This document shows positions 54,439 through 63,337 of a stretch of DNA of 64,000 nucleotides, in pieces; within the stretch, counting starts at the first letter, position 1; every line of letters starts with the position of its first letter. The position numbers and the translations under genes are program-made. The stretch covers positions 62,001 to 126,000 of the forward strand of contig NZ_JBGKAC010000001.1 in the NCBI RefSeq assembly GCF_041361465.1, in the 5' to 3' direction. This DNA comes from Halobaculum sp. MBLA0143 (GTDB lineage: Archaea > Halobacteriota > Halobacteria > Halobacteriales > Haloferacaceae). The notes beneath the pieces were generated by a model that saw nothing but the letters and a program-made list of their open reading frames with translations, had not been told where the DNA came from and searched no databases.

Positions 54439-56127
54439 ATGGCACAACGCATGGGTAACCAGCCGATGATCGTGCTCTCGGAGGAGAGTCAGCGTACCTC
54501 CGGAGAGGACGCGCAGTCGATGAACATCACCGCCGGCAAGGCAGTCGCCGAGTCCGTACGGACCACACTCGGTCCGAAGGGGATGGACAAGATGCTCGTC
54601 TCCGACTCCGGCGACGTGGTCGTGACGAACGACGGTGTCACGATCCTCAAGGAGATGGACATCGACCACCCGGCAGCGAACATGATCGTCGAAGTCTCCG
54701 AGACCCAGGAGGACGAGGTCGGAGACGGAACGACGACGGCCGTCGTCGTCGCCGGCGAACTGCTGGAGCAGGCCGAGGAACTGCTCGACTCGGACGTCCA
54801 CGCGACGACCATCGCGCAGGGGTACCGACAGGCCGCCGAGCGCGCGAAGGAGATCGTCACGGAGGAGGCGATCGATGTCTCCGCCGAGGACCGTGAGACG
54901 CTCGAGCAGATCGCCTCGACGGCGATGACCGGGAAGGGCGCAGAGTCCGCCCGGGACACGCTCGCCGAGCTCGTCGTGGACGCCGTCTTGGCCGTCCGCG
55001 ACGACGAGGGGATCGACACGGACAACGTCTCCGTCGAGACGGTCGTCGGCGGCTCCATCGGCAACTCCGAGCTGATCGAGGGTGCCATCGTCGACAAGGA
55101 ACGCGTCGACGAGAACATGCCGTACGCGGTCGAGGACGCCGACGTGGCGCTGTTCGACGGCGCACTCGAGGTGAAGGAGACGGAGATCGACGCCGAAGTC
55201 AACGTCACGGATCCGGACCAGCTCCAGCAGTTCCTCGACCAGGAGGAAGAACAGCTGCGCGAGATGGTCGACGACCTCGTCGACGTCGGCGCCGACGTGG
55301 TGTTCGTCGGTGACGGCATCGACGACATGGCCCAGCACTACCTCGCACAGGAGGGCATCCTCGCCGTCCGGCGTGCGAAAGACTCCGACCTCCGTTCGTT
55401 GGCCCGCGCCACGGACGGACGCGTCGTCTCGAACCTCGACGACCTGAGCGAGGACGACCTCGGCTTCGCCGGCTCCGTCGCCCAGAAGGACATCGGCGGC
55501 GACGAGCGCATCTTCGTCGAGGACGTCGAGGAGGCCAAGTCCGTGACGATGGTGCTGCGCGGCGGCACGGAGCACGTCGTCGACGAAGTCGAGCGTGCGG
55601 TCGAAGACTCCCTGGGTGTCGTCCGGACGACCCTGGAGGACGGCCACGTCGTCCCCGGCGGCGGTGCACCGGAGACGGAGCTCGCCCTCCAGCTGCGTGA
55701 CTTCGCCGACTCCGTCGGCGGCCGCGAACAGCTGGCCGTCGAGGCGTTCGCGGACGCGCTGGAAGTCATCCCGCGCACCCTCGCAGAGAACGCCGGACTG
55801 GACCCGATCGACTCGCTGGTCGACCTGCGCGCCCGCCACGACGGCGGCGAGTTCGGTGCCGGGCTGGACGCCTACACCGGTGAGGTCGTCGGCATGAACG
55901 ACGACGGCGTCGTCGAGCCGCTCCGAGTGAAGACGCAGGCCATCGAGAGCGCCACGGAGGCCGCGACGATGATCCTCCGGATCGACGACGTGATCGCCGC
56001 CGGCGACATGAAGGGCGGCGGCACTGGCGACGACGACGACCCGGCCGGCGGCCCCGGCGGTGCCGGTGGCATGGGCGGCGGCATGGGCGGCATGGGCGGT
56101 ATGGGTGGCATGGGCGGCGCGATGTAG
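54439..56127 (+). CDS. Thermosome (group II chaperonin) subunit
   Basis: A 562-residue ATP-dependent chaperonin subunit. Motifs are [32 protein letters not shown], the catalytic [15 protein letters not shown], and [12 protein letters not shown]. The C-terminal tail is a Gly-Met repeat ([15 protein letters not shown]), typical of haloarchaeal thermosomes. Which of the several paralogs it is (alpha, beta or gamma) cannot be told. Start ATG 54439. Confidence 0.97.
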   Translation: MAQRMGNQPMIVLSEESQRTSGEDAQSMNITAGKAVAESVRTTLGPKGMDKMLVSDSGDVVVTNDGVTILKEMDIDHPAANMIVEVSETQEDEVGDGTTTAVVVAGELLEQAEELLDSDVHATTIAQGYRQAAERAKEIVTEEAIDVSAEDRETLEQIASTAMTGKGAESARDTLAELVVDAVLAVRDDEGIDTDNVSVETVVGGSIGNSELIEGAIVDKERVDENMPYAVEDADVALFDGALEVKETEIDAEVNVTDPDQLQQFLDQEEEQLREMVDDLVDVGADVVFVGDGIDDMAQHYLAQEGILAVRRAKDSDLRSLARATDGRVVSNLDDLSEDDLGFAGSVAQKDIGGDERIFVEDVEEAKSVTMVLRGGTEHVVDEVERAVEDSLGVVRTTLEDGHVVPGGGAPETELALQLRDFADSVGGREQLAVEAFADALEVIPRTLAENAGLDPIDSLVDLRARHDGGEFGAGLDAYTGEVVGMNDDGVVEPLRVKTQAIESATEAATMILRIDDVIAAGDMKGGGTGDDDDPAGGPGGAGGMGGGMGGMGGMGGMGGAM

Positions 56128-56189
56128 ACGCCGGCCACGACCACACCACGCCGACCGACCACCGCAGCGTAGTCGACTACCCGTCTCCG

Positions 56190-56196
56190 TTTTTTT
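56190..56196 (+). terminator. Oligo-T terminator after the thermosome gene
   Basis: A run of seven T residues lies about 60 bases after the stop codon, the normal archaeal termination signal. Confidence 0.5.
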
Positions 56197-56259
56197 CGAC
56201 ACGGCGCCCGCCGAACGACCAGGCAATCCCTCTCCTCCCGACACTGACGAGTGCGAACG

Positions 56260-56265
56260 TTTATA
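56260..56265 (+). promoter_or_regulatory. TATA element for the 46-residue peptide gene
   Basis: TTTATA lies about 67 bases before the ATG at 56332, so the message would have a leader of about 40 bases rather than be leaderless. An ATG near the predicted start site (56289) opens a different frame. Confidence 0.45.
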
Positions 56266-56331
56266 CGAGATGGTATTTGTCAGTTAGTATGAAAAATACT
56301 CAACAGTGGACGGGTCCAGTTACCACACGTC

Positions 56332-56472
56332 ATGCGAGAGACGCTGTCGAACTACGGTTCGGCGTACGGGACACGAGTGTTGCTGCTGTTGGTCGTGCTG
56401 GCGGTGGTCTCACTCGCTGCGGAGCCGGCGGCCGCGAAGTACACCTGTCCGGAGTGGTACGTGCACTGCTGA
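56332..56472 (+). CDS. Small secreted peptide with C-terminal Cys pair
   Basis: A 46-residue protein starting MRETLSNYGSAYGTRVLLLL. It has a basic/polar lead, a hydrophobic stretch (VLLLLVVLAVVSLAA) and an AAA cleavage-like site, leaving KYTCPEWYVHC. The mature end of about 11 residues has two cysteines and aromatics. It is similar in design to the peptide at 37272, which also ends with a Cys pair after a hydrophobic signal. Function unknown. Confidence 0.55.
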   Translation: MRETLSNYGSAYGTRVLLLLVVLAVVSLAAEPAAAKYTCPEWYVHC

Positions 56473-56490
56473 CCGGGCGTCCCGACAGTC

Positions 56491-56862
56491 TCAGCCGAAC
56501 AGCTTCCCGAGGTACAACACGACGGCGACCGACTGGACGAACAGCCCGGTGGCGTAGCGCGTCACGACCGTCTCTCGGCCGACGTCGTCCAGTTCTGCGT
56601 CGTCGGTCAACTCCGACCGGAGTCCGACGGCGGTGCGTCCGTCGCGGCCCGTCGGGGGGCCGTCGTCGTCGTCCGGCTCCATCGAACGGGTCTGGCTGAG
56701 CAAGAGCCCGGCGGTACCGGCGGCCGCGACCGTCGAGACGAGGAGCACGGCGAGTCCGGGCTCGGCGCCGACGGCGACCGCGACCGCGGCGACGACCGCC
56801 AGCGTCCCGGCCGGCGCGACCAGCCCCTGGACGAGAATCCCCCGCAGCCGGTGTCGGTTCAC
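56491..56862 (-). CDS. Unknown haloarchaeal membrane protein
   Basis: A 123-residue protein with three hydrophobic segments (two at about 10-60 and one near the C-terminus, TGLFVQSVAVVLYLGKLF). A charged loop lies between. GTG start at 56862 gives VNRHRLRGILVQGLVAPAG. No family recognised. Confidence 0.55.
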   Translation of the reverse strand: MNRHRLRGILVQGLVAPAGTLAVVAAVAVAVGAEPGLAVLLVSTVAAAGTAGLLLSQTRSMEPDDDDGPPTGRDGRTAVGLRSELTDDAELDDVGRETVVTRYATGLFVQSVAVVLYLGKLFG

Positions 56863-56967
56863 GCCACCGTCTGAGTGGCGCCGGGTGAAAAGCGCCCCGA
56901 CCGGAGCGTCGGCCGTGGCGCTGGCGTGGTCCAAACTGTTACACGCCCCGACACCGAGAGACCCGGC

Positions 56968-58113
56968 ATGGGCACGGACCAGACGGACCCAGTCGAGGGG
57001 TCTGCCGACGGCAACGACGACGACGTCGACCTCTACGAGGTGGCGACCTGGGAAGAACGGAGCCGGCTGGACGGGTTCGCCGTCGCGCTGTACCGGTTCG
57101 GGACGGCGACGGCCCGCGGGCTGGTGATCCTGGTGGGGCTCGTCCTGTTGTTCGGGATCGGAGCGTTCTCGGCGGTGACGAGCCCGGTGGTCGGCGTGCT
57201 GACGGTGTTGTCGGCAGTGCCGGCGGTGCTGCTCGCCGGCTACGTCTACGTCTCGGACGTGACCGCCAACGAGCCGCCGGCGTTGTTGCTGGGAACGTTC
57301 CTATTGAGCGTGGTGACGGCGACGTTCGCGGCCGTGCTCAACGGGCTCGCACAGGGACTGTTCGCGGGGGTCGGGGCGGTCGGCTTCCTCCTGTTCTTCT
57401 ACCTGTTCGTCGGCCCGGTGGAGGAGACGGTGAAGCTGCTCGCCGTGCGGCTGTACGCCTACCGCGACGACCGGTTCGGCGCGGTCGTGGACGGGGCCGT
57501 CTACGGGGCGATGGCGGGACTCGGGTTCGCGTTCATCGAGAACGCGTTGTACATCGAACGGGGGCTGATGGGGACGGAGCTGGGCGGCGGCCTCGCGTTC
57601 ATCGCGGCCGGCTCACAGATCACGCTCACCCGCGCGCTGGCGGGGCCGGGACACGTCATCTACTCCGCGTTCGCCGGCTACTACCTCGGGCTGGCGAAGT
57701 TCAACAACGACGACTGGGGGCCGATCGTGATCAAGGGGCTCGTGATCGCGTCCCTGATCCACGCCACGTACAACTCGACGGTCGGACTCGGGTCGGCGGT
57801 GCTCGCCGCCCTGGGGCTGCCGGAGCTCGTGGCTACCTTCGCGTACATTCTGCTGTACGACGCACTGTTCGGGGCGTTGCTGCTCCGGAAGATCCACAAC
57901 TATCGCCGGACGTACGAGCGGGTCGAGGCGGGCGGTGTCGGTGAGGCCGCGACCGGTGTCGCAGACGAGCCGACCGACGGGGAGAGCGGGGAGTCGACCG
58001 GGTCCGCCGCCTCGGAAGGACCGGGACCCGGACGAACGCACGAAGAGCGGCGGGGCCGTCACGCACCCGACGACGCGGTCGCGGCAGACGGCGACGACCC
58101 CAGCCGGGAGTGA
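56968..58113 (+). CDS. PrsW-family intramembrane metalloprotease
   Basis: A 381-residue protein of the PrsW/CAAX-protease-like group. The motifs are present in order: VEETVKLLAVR (EExxK), GFAFIENALY (FxxxEN), a His in GPGHVIYSAF and IHATYN. Eight or so membrane helices surround them. The N-terminal 35 and C-terminal 65 residues are acidic, disordered and cytoplasmic. In bacteria PrsW cleaves an anti-sigma factor; archaeal substrates are unknown. Start ATG 56968. Confidence 0.88.
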   Translation: MGTDQTDPVEGSADGNDDDVDLYEVATWEERSRLDGFAVALYRFGTATARGLVILVGLVLLFGIGAFSAVTSPVVGVLTVLSAVPAVLLAGYVYVSDVTANEPPALLLGTFLLSVVTATFAAVLNGLAQGLFAGVGAVGFLLFFYLFVGPVEETVKLLAVRLYAYRDDRFGAVVDGAVYGAMAGLGFAFIENALYIERGLMGTELGGGLAFIAAGSQITLTRALAGPGHVIYSAFAGYYLGLAKFNNDDWGPIVIKGLVIASLIHATYNSTVGLGSAVLAALGLPELVATFAYILLYDALFGALLLRKIHNYRRTYERVEAGGVGEAATGVADEPTDGESGESTGSAASEGPGPGRTHEERRGRHAPDDAVAADGDDPSRE

Positions 58114-58224
58114 GCGGTGACGCCAGTCTCCTCGTCTGCGTGCCACTGTCCCCACCGCCCCGTCGTCTCGCCCCTCTGTCGTCTGCCGTCCGTTCGTCGC
58201 GTGTGACACAGTCAAGCCCCGTCA

Positions 58225-58240
58225 TTATCGGGGACGATAA
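58225..58240. promoter_or_regulatory. Palindrome upstream of the archaellum operon
   Basis: TTATC (58225-58229) and GATAA (58236-58240) form perfect arms around six bases, and CCCCG/CGGGG also flank part of it. The site is about 13 bases upstream of the TATTAA (58253-58258) promoter of arlCE. It fits an activator or repressor operator for motility control. Confidence 0.5.
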
Positions 58241-58252
58241 CCGACGGAGAGG

Positions 58253-58258
58253 TATTAA
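58253..58258 (+). promoter_or_regulatory. TATA element of arlCE
   Basis: TATTAA lies 28-33 bases before the ATG at 58286, fitting a nearly leaderless message. Confidence 0.5.
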
Positions 58259-58285
58259 GTAGGCCGCGTGACGGAGTAGTCGGTA

Positions 58286-59956
58286 ATGGGTCTCCTCACT
58301 GTACTGCCGGAAGCGGGGGCGGCTGCCCCGTGGTCTGAACTGTGGCTTCTGGCCTCGCTCGGACTGTTCGGGAGCAGCCTCCTCGATCGTTTCCGCGAGG
58401 AAGAAGAGACCGCCGAGAGCGACGGCGGGTCGCTGCTGGACGACGATGGGGGCGGCGGTGGCGGTGGCGGCCTCGGCGGCGGTGACGACGGCGGTGGCTT
58501 CGACGACGGCGGTCTCGGCGGGGGTGACGGCGGCGATCTCGGCGGGATGACCGAGGGGGACGACGAGGACGACGACCTCGGTGACCTCGGCGGGATGGGC
58601 GGTGACTTCGACGACGACCCGTTCGCCGAAGACGAGGACGACCAGACGGCCGAGCTCGCCAACCGTGTCGACGAACTGGAAAACGAGGTGGCGAACCTCT
58701 CCTCGACGGTGAACACGGTGCGTTCGGAGAACGAGGAGATCTCCGAACAGGTGGAAGACATCGCGGAGGACGTCCGGAACCTGTTGGACATCTACGAGAT
58801 GGTCACCCGCGGTATCAACCCGTTCGTCGACGAGGGTGGCGGCGGCGGCGGGATGGGCGGCGAGATGGGTGACGGCTCCTCGTTCGGGCTGTTCGACGAG
58901 GAGGACGGCGACGGCGGCGGCGACGACGACGACGAACTGGACGAAGACATCGCCGACGCCGACGCCGAGGGGTTCTTCGACGAAGACCTCGCGGACGAAG
59001 ACCCCATCGACGAGCCGGACGACGCCTTCGAGGAGGCGGACGAGGGAGAGGGGGAAGACCACGAAGAGGAGACGGACGAGGAGTTCGGCGGCGACTTCGA
59101 CGACGACCTCGACGAGGAGTTCGGCGACGGCGACGACGACTTCGGCGACTTCGAGGAACCGGACGACGAGGAGGCGGACGCGGACGAACCCGACTCAGAG
59201 GAAAACATGGCGAGCGACTCAAACGGCAAGAGTTTCAGTGAACTGAAAGACGAGTACGAGTCCGGCGACGCAGACTGGGCCGAGGGGGACGAGGAGGAGC
59301 AGGACGCCTTCGAGTCCGACGACGCCGGCGGAGACGACCTCGGGATGCCCGAGGAGTCGGACGACGATCTCGGCGGGATGGACGACGATCTCGGCGGGAT
59401 GAACGACGATCCCGGCGGGATGGACGACGATCCCGGCGGGATGGGCGGTGACTTCGGCGGGATGGACGGTGACCTCGGAGGAGCGGACGAGTCGGCCGAG
59501 GAGCCGTCGGAGACGGCGACACAGACGGACCCGACGGAGACACCAGACCAGGAGGGCGGCTTCGAGTTCGTCGGTGACGACGACCTCTCGGAGGGCCGAC
59601 AGAAGCCGTACCTCGAACAGCTCCCCGGCGACTACGTCGGGGACCTGATGGTGATGGAGTGGCTGGAGTACCTCGTAGAGGAGGGTGACACCACGGACGC
59701 GGTCCGTGCGATCAACTACTACGAGCGCGTGGAGTGGCTCTCCCCGGAGGTGGCAGAACAGCTGAAGTCGTTCCTCTCCGGCTTCGGCGAGATCGACCGC
59801 AACCTGATCGACCGGCCGGGGACGGCGAAGCTGGACCTCCAGCACCACACCCAGAGCCTGAAGTACATCATGCAGCTGACCAACGCGACTGCCGAGTCGG
59901 TCGTTCTCGACCGGTGGCCTCAGCTCTCGGAGGGTCGCCATGGGAATCAGCGTTAG
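58286..59956 (+). CDS. arlCE: Archaellum accessory protein ArlCE (FlaC-FlaE fusion)
   Basis: A 556-residue fusion. Residues about 110-180 are a FlaC-like coiled coil (ELANRVDELENEVANLSSTV...LLDIYEMVTRGINPFVDE), and residues about 430-545 are the FlaD/E domain (KPYLEQLPGDYVGDLMVMEW, VEWLSPEVAEQLKSFLSGFG). Between and before them are highly acidic Gly-rich segments, including a heptad repeat. In haloarchaea ArlCE and ArlD link the motor to the chemotaxis adaptor CheF. It opens the arl operon. Confidence 0.9.
   Translation: MGLLTVLPEAGAAAPWSELWLLASLGLFGSSLLDRFREEEETAESDGGSLLDDDGGGGGGGGLGGGDDGGGFDDGGLGGGDGGDLGGMTEGDDEDDDLGDLGGMGGDFDDDPFAEDEDDQTAELANRVDELENEVANLSSTVNTVRSENEEISEQVEDIAEDVRNLLDIYEMVTRGINPFVDEGGGGGGMGGEMGDGSSFGLFDEEDGDGGGDDDDELDEDIADADAEGFFDEDLADEDPIDEPDDAFEEADEGEGEDHEEETDEEFGGDFDDDLDEEFGDGDDDFGDFEEPDDEEADADEPDSEENMASDSNGKSFSELKDEYESGDADWAEGDEEEQDAFESDDAGGDDLGMPEESDDDLGGMDDDLGGMNDDPGGMDDDPGGMGGDFGGMDGDLGGADESAEEPSETATQTDPTETPDQEGGFEFVGDDDLSEGRQKPYLEQLPGDYVGDLMVMEWLEYLVEEGDTTDAVRAINYYERVEWLSPEVAEQLKSFLSGFGEIDRNLIDRPGTAKLDLQHHTQSLKYIMQLTNATAESVVLDRWPQLSEGRHGNQR
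59360..59481 (+). repeat. 21-base coding repeat in arlCE
   Basis: Five and a half near-exact copies of GACGACGATCTCGGCGGGATG run from 59360 to about 59481, giving (D/N/G)D(D/G)(L/P/F)GGM heptads in the protein. This suggests recent slippage expansion within the acidic linker. Confidence 0.75.
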
Positions 59957-60395
59957 CGCCTCCACGGCCGTGATCTTCCTGGGGGTGTTCGTCGCGGCCG
60001 GCACCCTCTACCCGGCAGTCGCCAACGGCACCGAGCGGGTGATGGACGCCCGGCAGATCACGGCCGACCGGACGCTCGCGGAGAAGAACACGGGGATCAA
60101 CATCACCGCAGTGGAGTACAACACTACCGGCAACGAGGTGCTGGAAGTCCGCGTCGAGAACACGGGGACGACGACTATCTCCGTCCCGGAGACGAATCTA
60201 CTCGTCGACGGGAGCCCCAACTCCACCCGCGGCAGCTACAATGCTCTGGTCGGCGGGACGACGGACTCCGACGTGTTGCTCCCCGGTGAGGAGCTAGAGA
60301 TCGCGGTCAACCCGGGCCTCCCGGCTGGCGTCCGCCCGGACCGGGTGAAGCTCGTCGTCGACCACGGCGTGAGCGAGTTCGAGGAGGTGCCCTGA
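59940..60395 (+). CDS. arlF: Archaellum stator protein ArlF
   Basis: A 151-residue protein with an N-terminal membrane helix (STAVIFLGVFVAAGTLYPA) and a beta-sandwich domain outside (VLEVRVENTGTTTISVPETN; LEIAVNPGLP). With ArlG it anchors the motor to the S-layer. Its start overlaps arlCE by 17 bases. Confidence 0.92.
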   Translation: MGISVSASTAVIFLGVFVAAGTLYPAVANGTERVMDARQITADRTLAEKNTGINITAVEYNTTGNEVLEVRVENTGTTTISVPETNLLVDGSPNSTRGSYNALVGGTTDSDVLLPGEELEIAVNPGLPAGVRPDRVKLVVDHGVSEFEEVP

Positions 60396-60847
60396 TGGCT
60401 GGCGCGTCCGTCTCGGAGATGATCCTGTTCATCGCCGCGCTGATCGTGGCGGCGTCAGTCGCCGGCACGCTGACCACCCAGGTCGACCGGGTGAGCGACT
60501 CGTTGAGCGCCCGATCGCTGGACGTGTCGAACGAGATCCGGGCGGACGTGACCGTGATCTCCGACGCCGGCGCTCGGGTGTACGACCGCAACGGCAACGG
60601 CAACGTGACGCTGTACGTGCGGAACACCGGCTCGTCTGACCTGCCAGCGGACCCCGGCAGCGTCGACGTGCTGTTCGACGGCGCCTACCAGTCGGAGGTG
60701 TCCGTCACTGTCGTCAGCGGGGGTCCGGGCTGGTCGCGTGGCGGCGTGGTGCAGATCAGCTTCCAGCCGAGTTCGGTGCCGAGCGGCGACCACAGAGTCA
60801 AACTGATCGTTCGCGAAGACGAGGAGCTGTTCCAGTTCAGAACATGA
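60395..60847 (+). CDS. arlG: Archaellum stator protein ArlG
   Basis: A 150-residue protein with an N-terminal helix (SEMILFIAALIVAASVAGTL) and a beta-sandwich exterior domain (GNGNVTLYVRNTGSSDLPAD). In known archaella ArlG forms filaments capped by ArlF. It starts on the last base of the arlF stop and overlaps arlH by four bases. Confidence 0.92.
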   Translation: MAGASVSEMILFIAALIVAASVAGTLTTQVDRVSDSLSARSLDVSNEIRADVTVISDAGARVYDRNGNGNVTLYVRNTGSSDLPADPGSVDVLFDGAYQSEVSVTVVSGGPGWSRGGVVQISFQPSSVPSGDHRVKLIVREDEELFQFRT

Positions 60848-61605
60848 GCAGTAGAGATCAACAGTCGAGCCTCCTGTCGATCGGGATGCCGGACCGCGAC
60901 CAGCTCAACAAGGAGTTGGGCGGTGGCATCCCGCGTGGGAGTATCGTCCTGATGGAGGGTGACTACGGCGCCGGCAAGTCCGCGATCACACAGCGGATGA
61001 GCTACGGACTCGTCAACGAGGGCGCGCAGGTGACGCTCCTGTCGACGGAGCTGACAGTGTCGGGGTTCATCGACCAGATGCACTCGTTGAACTACGACGT
61101 GACGAAGCCCCTGTTGGAGGAGGATCTGTTGTTCCTGGCGGCGGACTTCGACACCGGCGGGGCCTTCTCCGACGAGGAGGGCGACCGGATGGAGCTGCTC
61201 AAACGACTGATGGAGGCGGAGGTGATGTGGGACGCGGACGTGGTGTTCGTCGACACGTTCGACTCCATCCTCCGGAACGACCCGACGTTCGAGGCGCTGG
61301 TGCGACAGAACGAGGAGCGACAGGCGGCCCTGGAGATCATCTCCTTCTTCAGGGACCTGATCTCCGAGGGGAAGACGGTCGTCCTGACGGTGGACCCTTC
61401 GGCCGTCGGCGAGGAGGCGATCGGTCCGTTCCGGTCCATCGCCGACGTGTTCTTGAAGCTCCAGATGGTAGAAGTGGGTAACGATGTCCGCCGGAGCATC
61501 TCGGTGAAACGGTTCGCCGGGATGGGGAGCCAGGTCGGTGACAATATCGGCTTCTCCGTCCGGTCGGGCACTGGAATCGTGATCGAGTCGAGAACGGTGG
61601 CGTGA
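60844..61605 (+). CDS. arlH: Archaellum motor regulator ATPase ArlH
   Basis: A 253-residue KaiC-like protein with an intact P-loop (EGDYGAGKSAITQRM) and a Walker B-like strand (ADVVFVDTFDSI). It binds ATP and sits on the ArlI ring. The lead SSLLSIGMPDRDQLNKELGG is the usual ArlH start. Confidence 0.94.
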   Translation: MSSRDQQSSLLSIGMPDRDQLNKELGGGIPRGSIVLMEGDYGAGKSAITQRMSYGLVNEGAQVTLLSTELTVSGFIDQMHSLNYDVTKPLLEEDLLFLAADFDTGGAFSDEEGDRMELLKRLMEAEVMWDADVVFVDTFDSILRNDPTFEALVRQNEERQAALEIISFFRDLISEGKTVVLTVDPSAVGEEAIGPFRSIADVFLKLQMVEVGNDVRRSISVKRFAGMGSQVGDNIGFSVRSGTGIVIESRTVA

Positions 61606-61660
61606 TGCCGGTCGCCGCCGGCGGACGGCGGCGACACACACACGAGAGAGGCAACAACGC

Positions 61661-63334
61661 ATGACCGACCAAGGCAACGCGAACCCGTCGAGCCAACTCC
61701 AAGAGCTGGCAATGCGCCGGCCTCACCTCCGCGAGCACCTCCAGAAGTTCAAACAGATCACGGGGGAGTACCCGATGTTCGTGGAGGAACCGGACGACGA
61801 ACACGAGGTTCGGCGGCCGAACCTGGTCTACCCGGTCGGCGGACCGATCTTCGTCCACGTGTACGGCGACTACGGACAGGACACCACCTACTACGCCATC
61901 GAGCCCACGCTGACCGGCAACGAGGAGGAGGTGTTGGACGGGATGAAAGACGAACTCCTCCAGAAGTCTGGCCACGCGCCGGCGCCGGAAGACGAGGGTG
62001 AGTACGACGACCTGATCGAGGAGATGTTGGAGGAGATGACGATCATCGAAGACGAGTCGGCCACCAGCGGGCCGGTCGCCCGGATCCGAAACTGGGGGCG
62101 GACGGAGGTGTCCCGCCAGATGTACGAGAACATCCGGTACCGGCTCAACCGCGACATCGTCGGGTTCGGGCCGTTGGAGCCGATCATGCGGGACCCGGCC
62201 AACGAGGACATTCACGTCATCGGTCCCAGCGAGTGTCACGTCGACCACGCCGTCTTCGGGATGCTGGAGACGACCGTCGACTTCGGCACCCCGAAGGAGT
62301 TCGACAACTGGCTCCGGAACATGGGCGAGCGGATGGGCGACCCGGTGTCCGACTCGAACCCCATCGTGGACAGCACGCTGCCGGACGGCTCGCGTATCAA
62401 CATCATCTACTCCGACGACGTGTCGGTGAAGGGGTCGTCGCTGACCATCCGGCAGAGCGAGGACACGCCGTTGTCGATCAACCAGATCACGAAGTGGGGG
62501 ACGCTCTCGCCGAAGCTGGCGGCGTACCTCTGGCTGTGTCTGGAGAACGAACAGACCGTGTTCGTCGTCGGGGAGACGGCGTCGGGGAAGACGACGACAC
62601 TGAACTCCTCGCTGTCGTTCATCCCACGGGACTCGAAGATCTACACCGCGGAAGACACCGCGGAGGTCGTCCCGCCACACAGCACCTGGCAGCAGTTGCT
62701 CACCCGCGAGGACGGCGGGGAGGAGGAGGGGTCGGACGTGGACATGTTCGACTTGGTCGCGGCGGCGCTGCGGTCGCGCCCGGACTACATCATCGTGGGC
62801 GAGGTGCGTGGCGCCGAGGGGCGGATGGCGTTCCAGGCCGCCCAGACGGGCCACCCCGTCATGCTCACCTTCCACGCGTCGGACATCGTCTCGATGATCC
62901 AACGGTTCACCTCCGACCCGATCAACGTCCCGGAGACGTTCATGGGGATCGCGGACGTGGCGTTGTTCCAGAACCGTGTCAAGCAGGGCGACGACGTGCT
63001 CCGCCGGGTCACCTCCGTCCAGGAGATCGAGGGGTACTCCGACGAGATGGACGGGGTCGTCACCCGGCAGGTGTTCGACTGGGACCCGGTGGAAGACGAG
63101 ATCGTGTTCCGCGGCATGAACAACTCCTACGTCCTGGAAGAACAGATTGCGGCGCTGCTGGGGTACGCAGACACCCGCGACATCTACGACGACCTGGAGT
63201 TCCGGGCGGAGCTGATGGAACGGATGATCCAGGAGGGAATCTTGGAGTACCACGAGGTCAACGAGACGATCGAGGCGTTCCAACGGGACGGGGTGGAGGG
63301 GCTCCCGTTCGACATGCACAGGTCGACGAGGTAG
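61661..63334 (+). CDS. arlI: Archaellum assembly and rotation ATPase ArlI
   Basis: A 557-residue type II/IV secretion ATPase. The N-terminal domain is followed by the P-loop GETASGKTTT, Walker B-like IIVGEVRGAEGR and His box (GHPVMLTFHASD). It powers archaellum assembly and rotation. It starts 55 bases after arlH. Confidence 0.96.
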   Translation: MTDQGNANPSSQLQELAMRRPHLREHLQKFKQITGEYPMFVEEPDDEHEVRRPNLVYPVGGPIFVHVYGDYGQDTTYYAIEPTLTGNEEEVLDGMKDELLQKSGHAPAPEDEGEYDDLIEEMLEEMTIIEDESATSGPVARIRNWGRTEVSRQMYENIRYRLNRDIVGFGPLEPIMRDPANEDIHVIGPSECHVDHAVFGMLETTVDFGTPKEFDNWLRNMGERMGDPVSDSNPIVDSTLPDGSRINIIYSDDVSVKGSSLTIRQSEDTPLSINQITKWGTLSPKLAAYLWLCLENEQTVFVVGETASGKTTTLNSSLSFIPRDSKIYTAEDTAEVVPPHSTWQQLLTREDGGEEEGSDVDMFDLVAAALRSRPDYIIVGEVRGAEGRMAFQAAQTGHPVMLTFHASDIVSMIQRFTSDPINVPETFMGIADVALFQNRVKQGDDVLRRVTSVQEIEGYSDEMDGVVTRQVFDWDPVEDEIVFRGMNNSYVLEEQIAALLGYADTRDIYDDLEFRAELMERMIQEGILEYHEVNETIEAFQRDGVEGLPFDMHRSTR

Positions 63335-63337
63335 CCG

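Noticed and set aside
56289-56699. Frame starting at an ATG near the predicted transcription start upstream of the 46-residue peptide
   Set aside because: Arg/Gly-rich after 40 residues and overlaps the membrane protein gene on the other strand; the peptide frame has far better protein character.
59360-59481. CRISPR-like array suggested by regular repeats
   Set aside because: Units are directly adjoining 21-mers without spacers and lie in frame inside arlCE.
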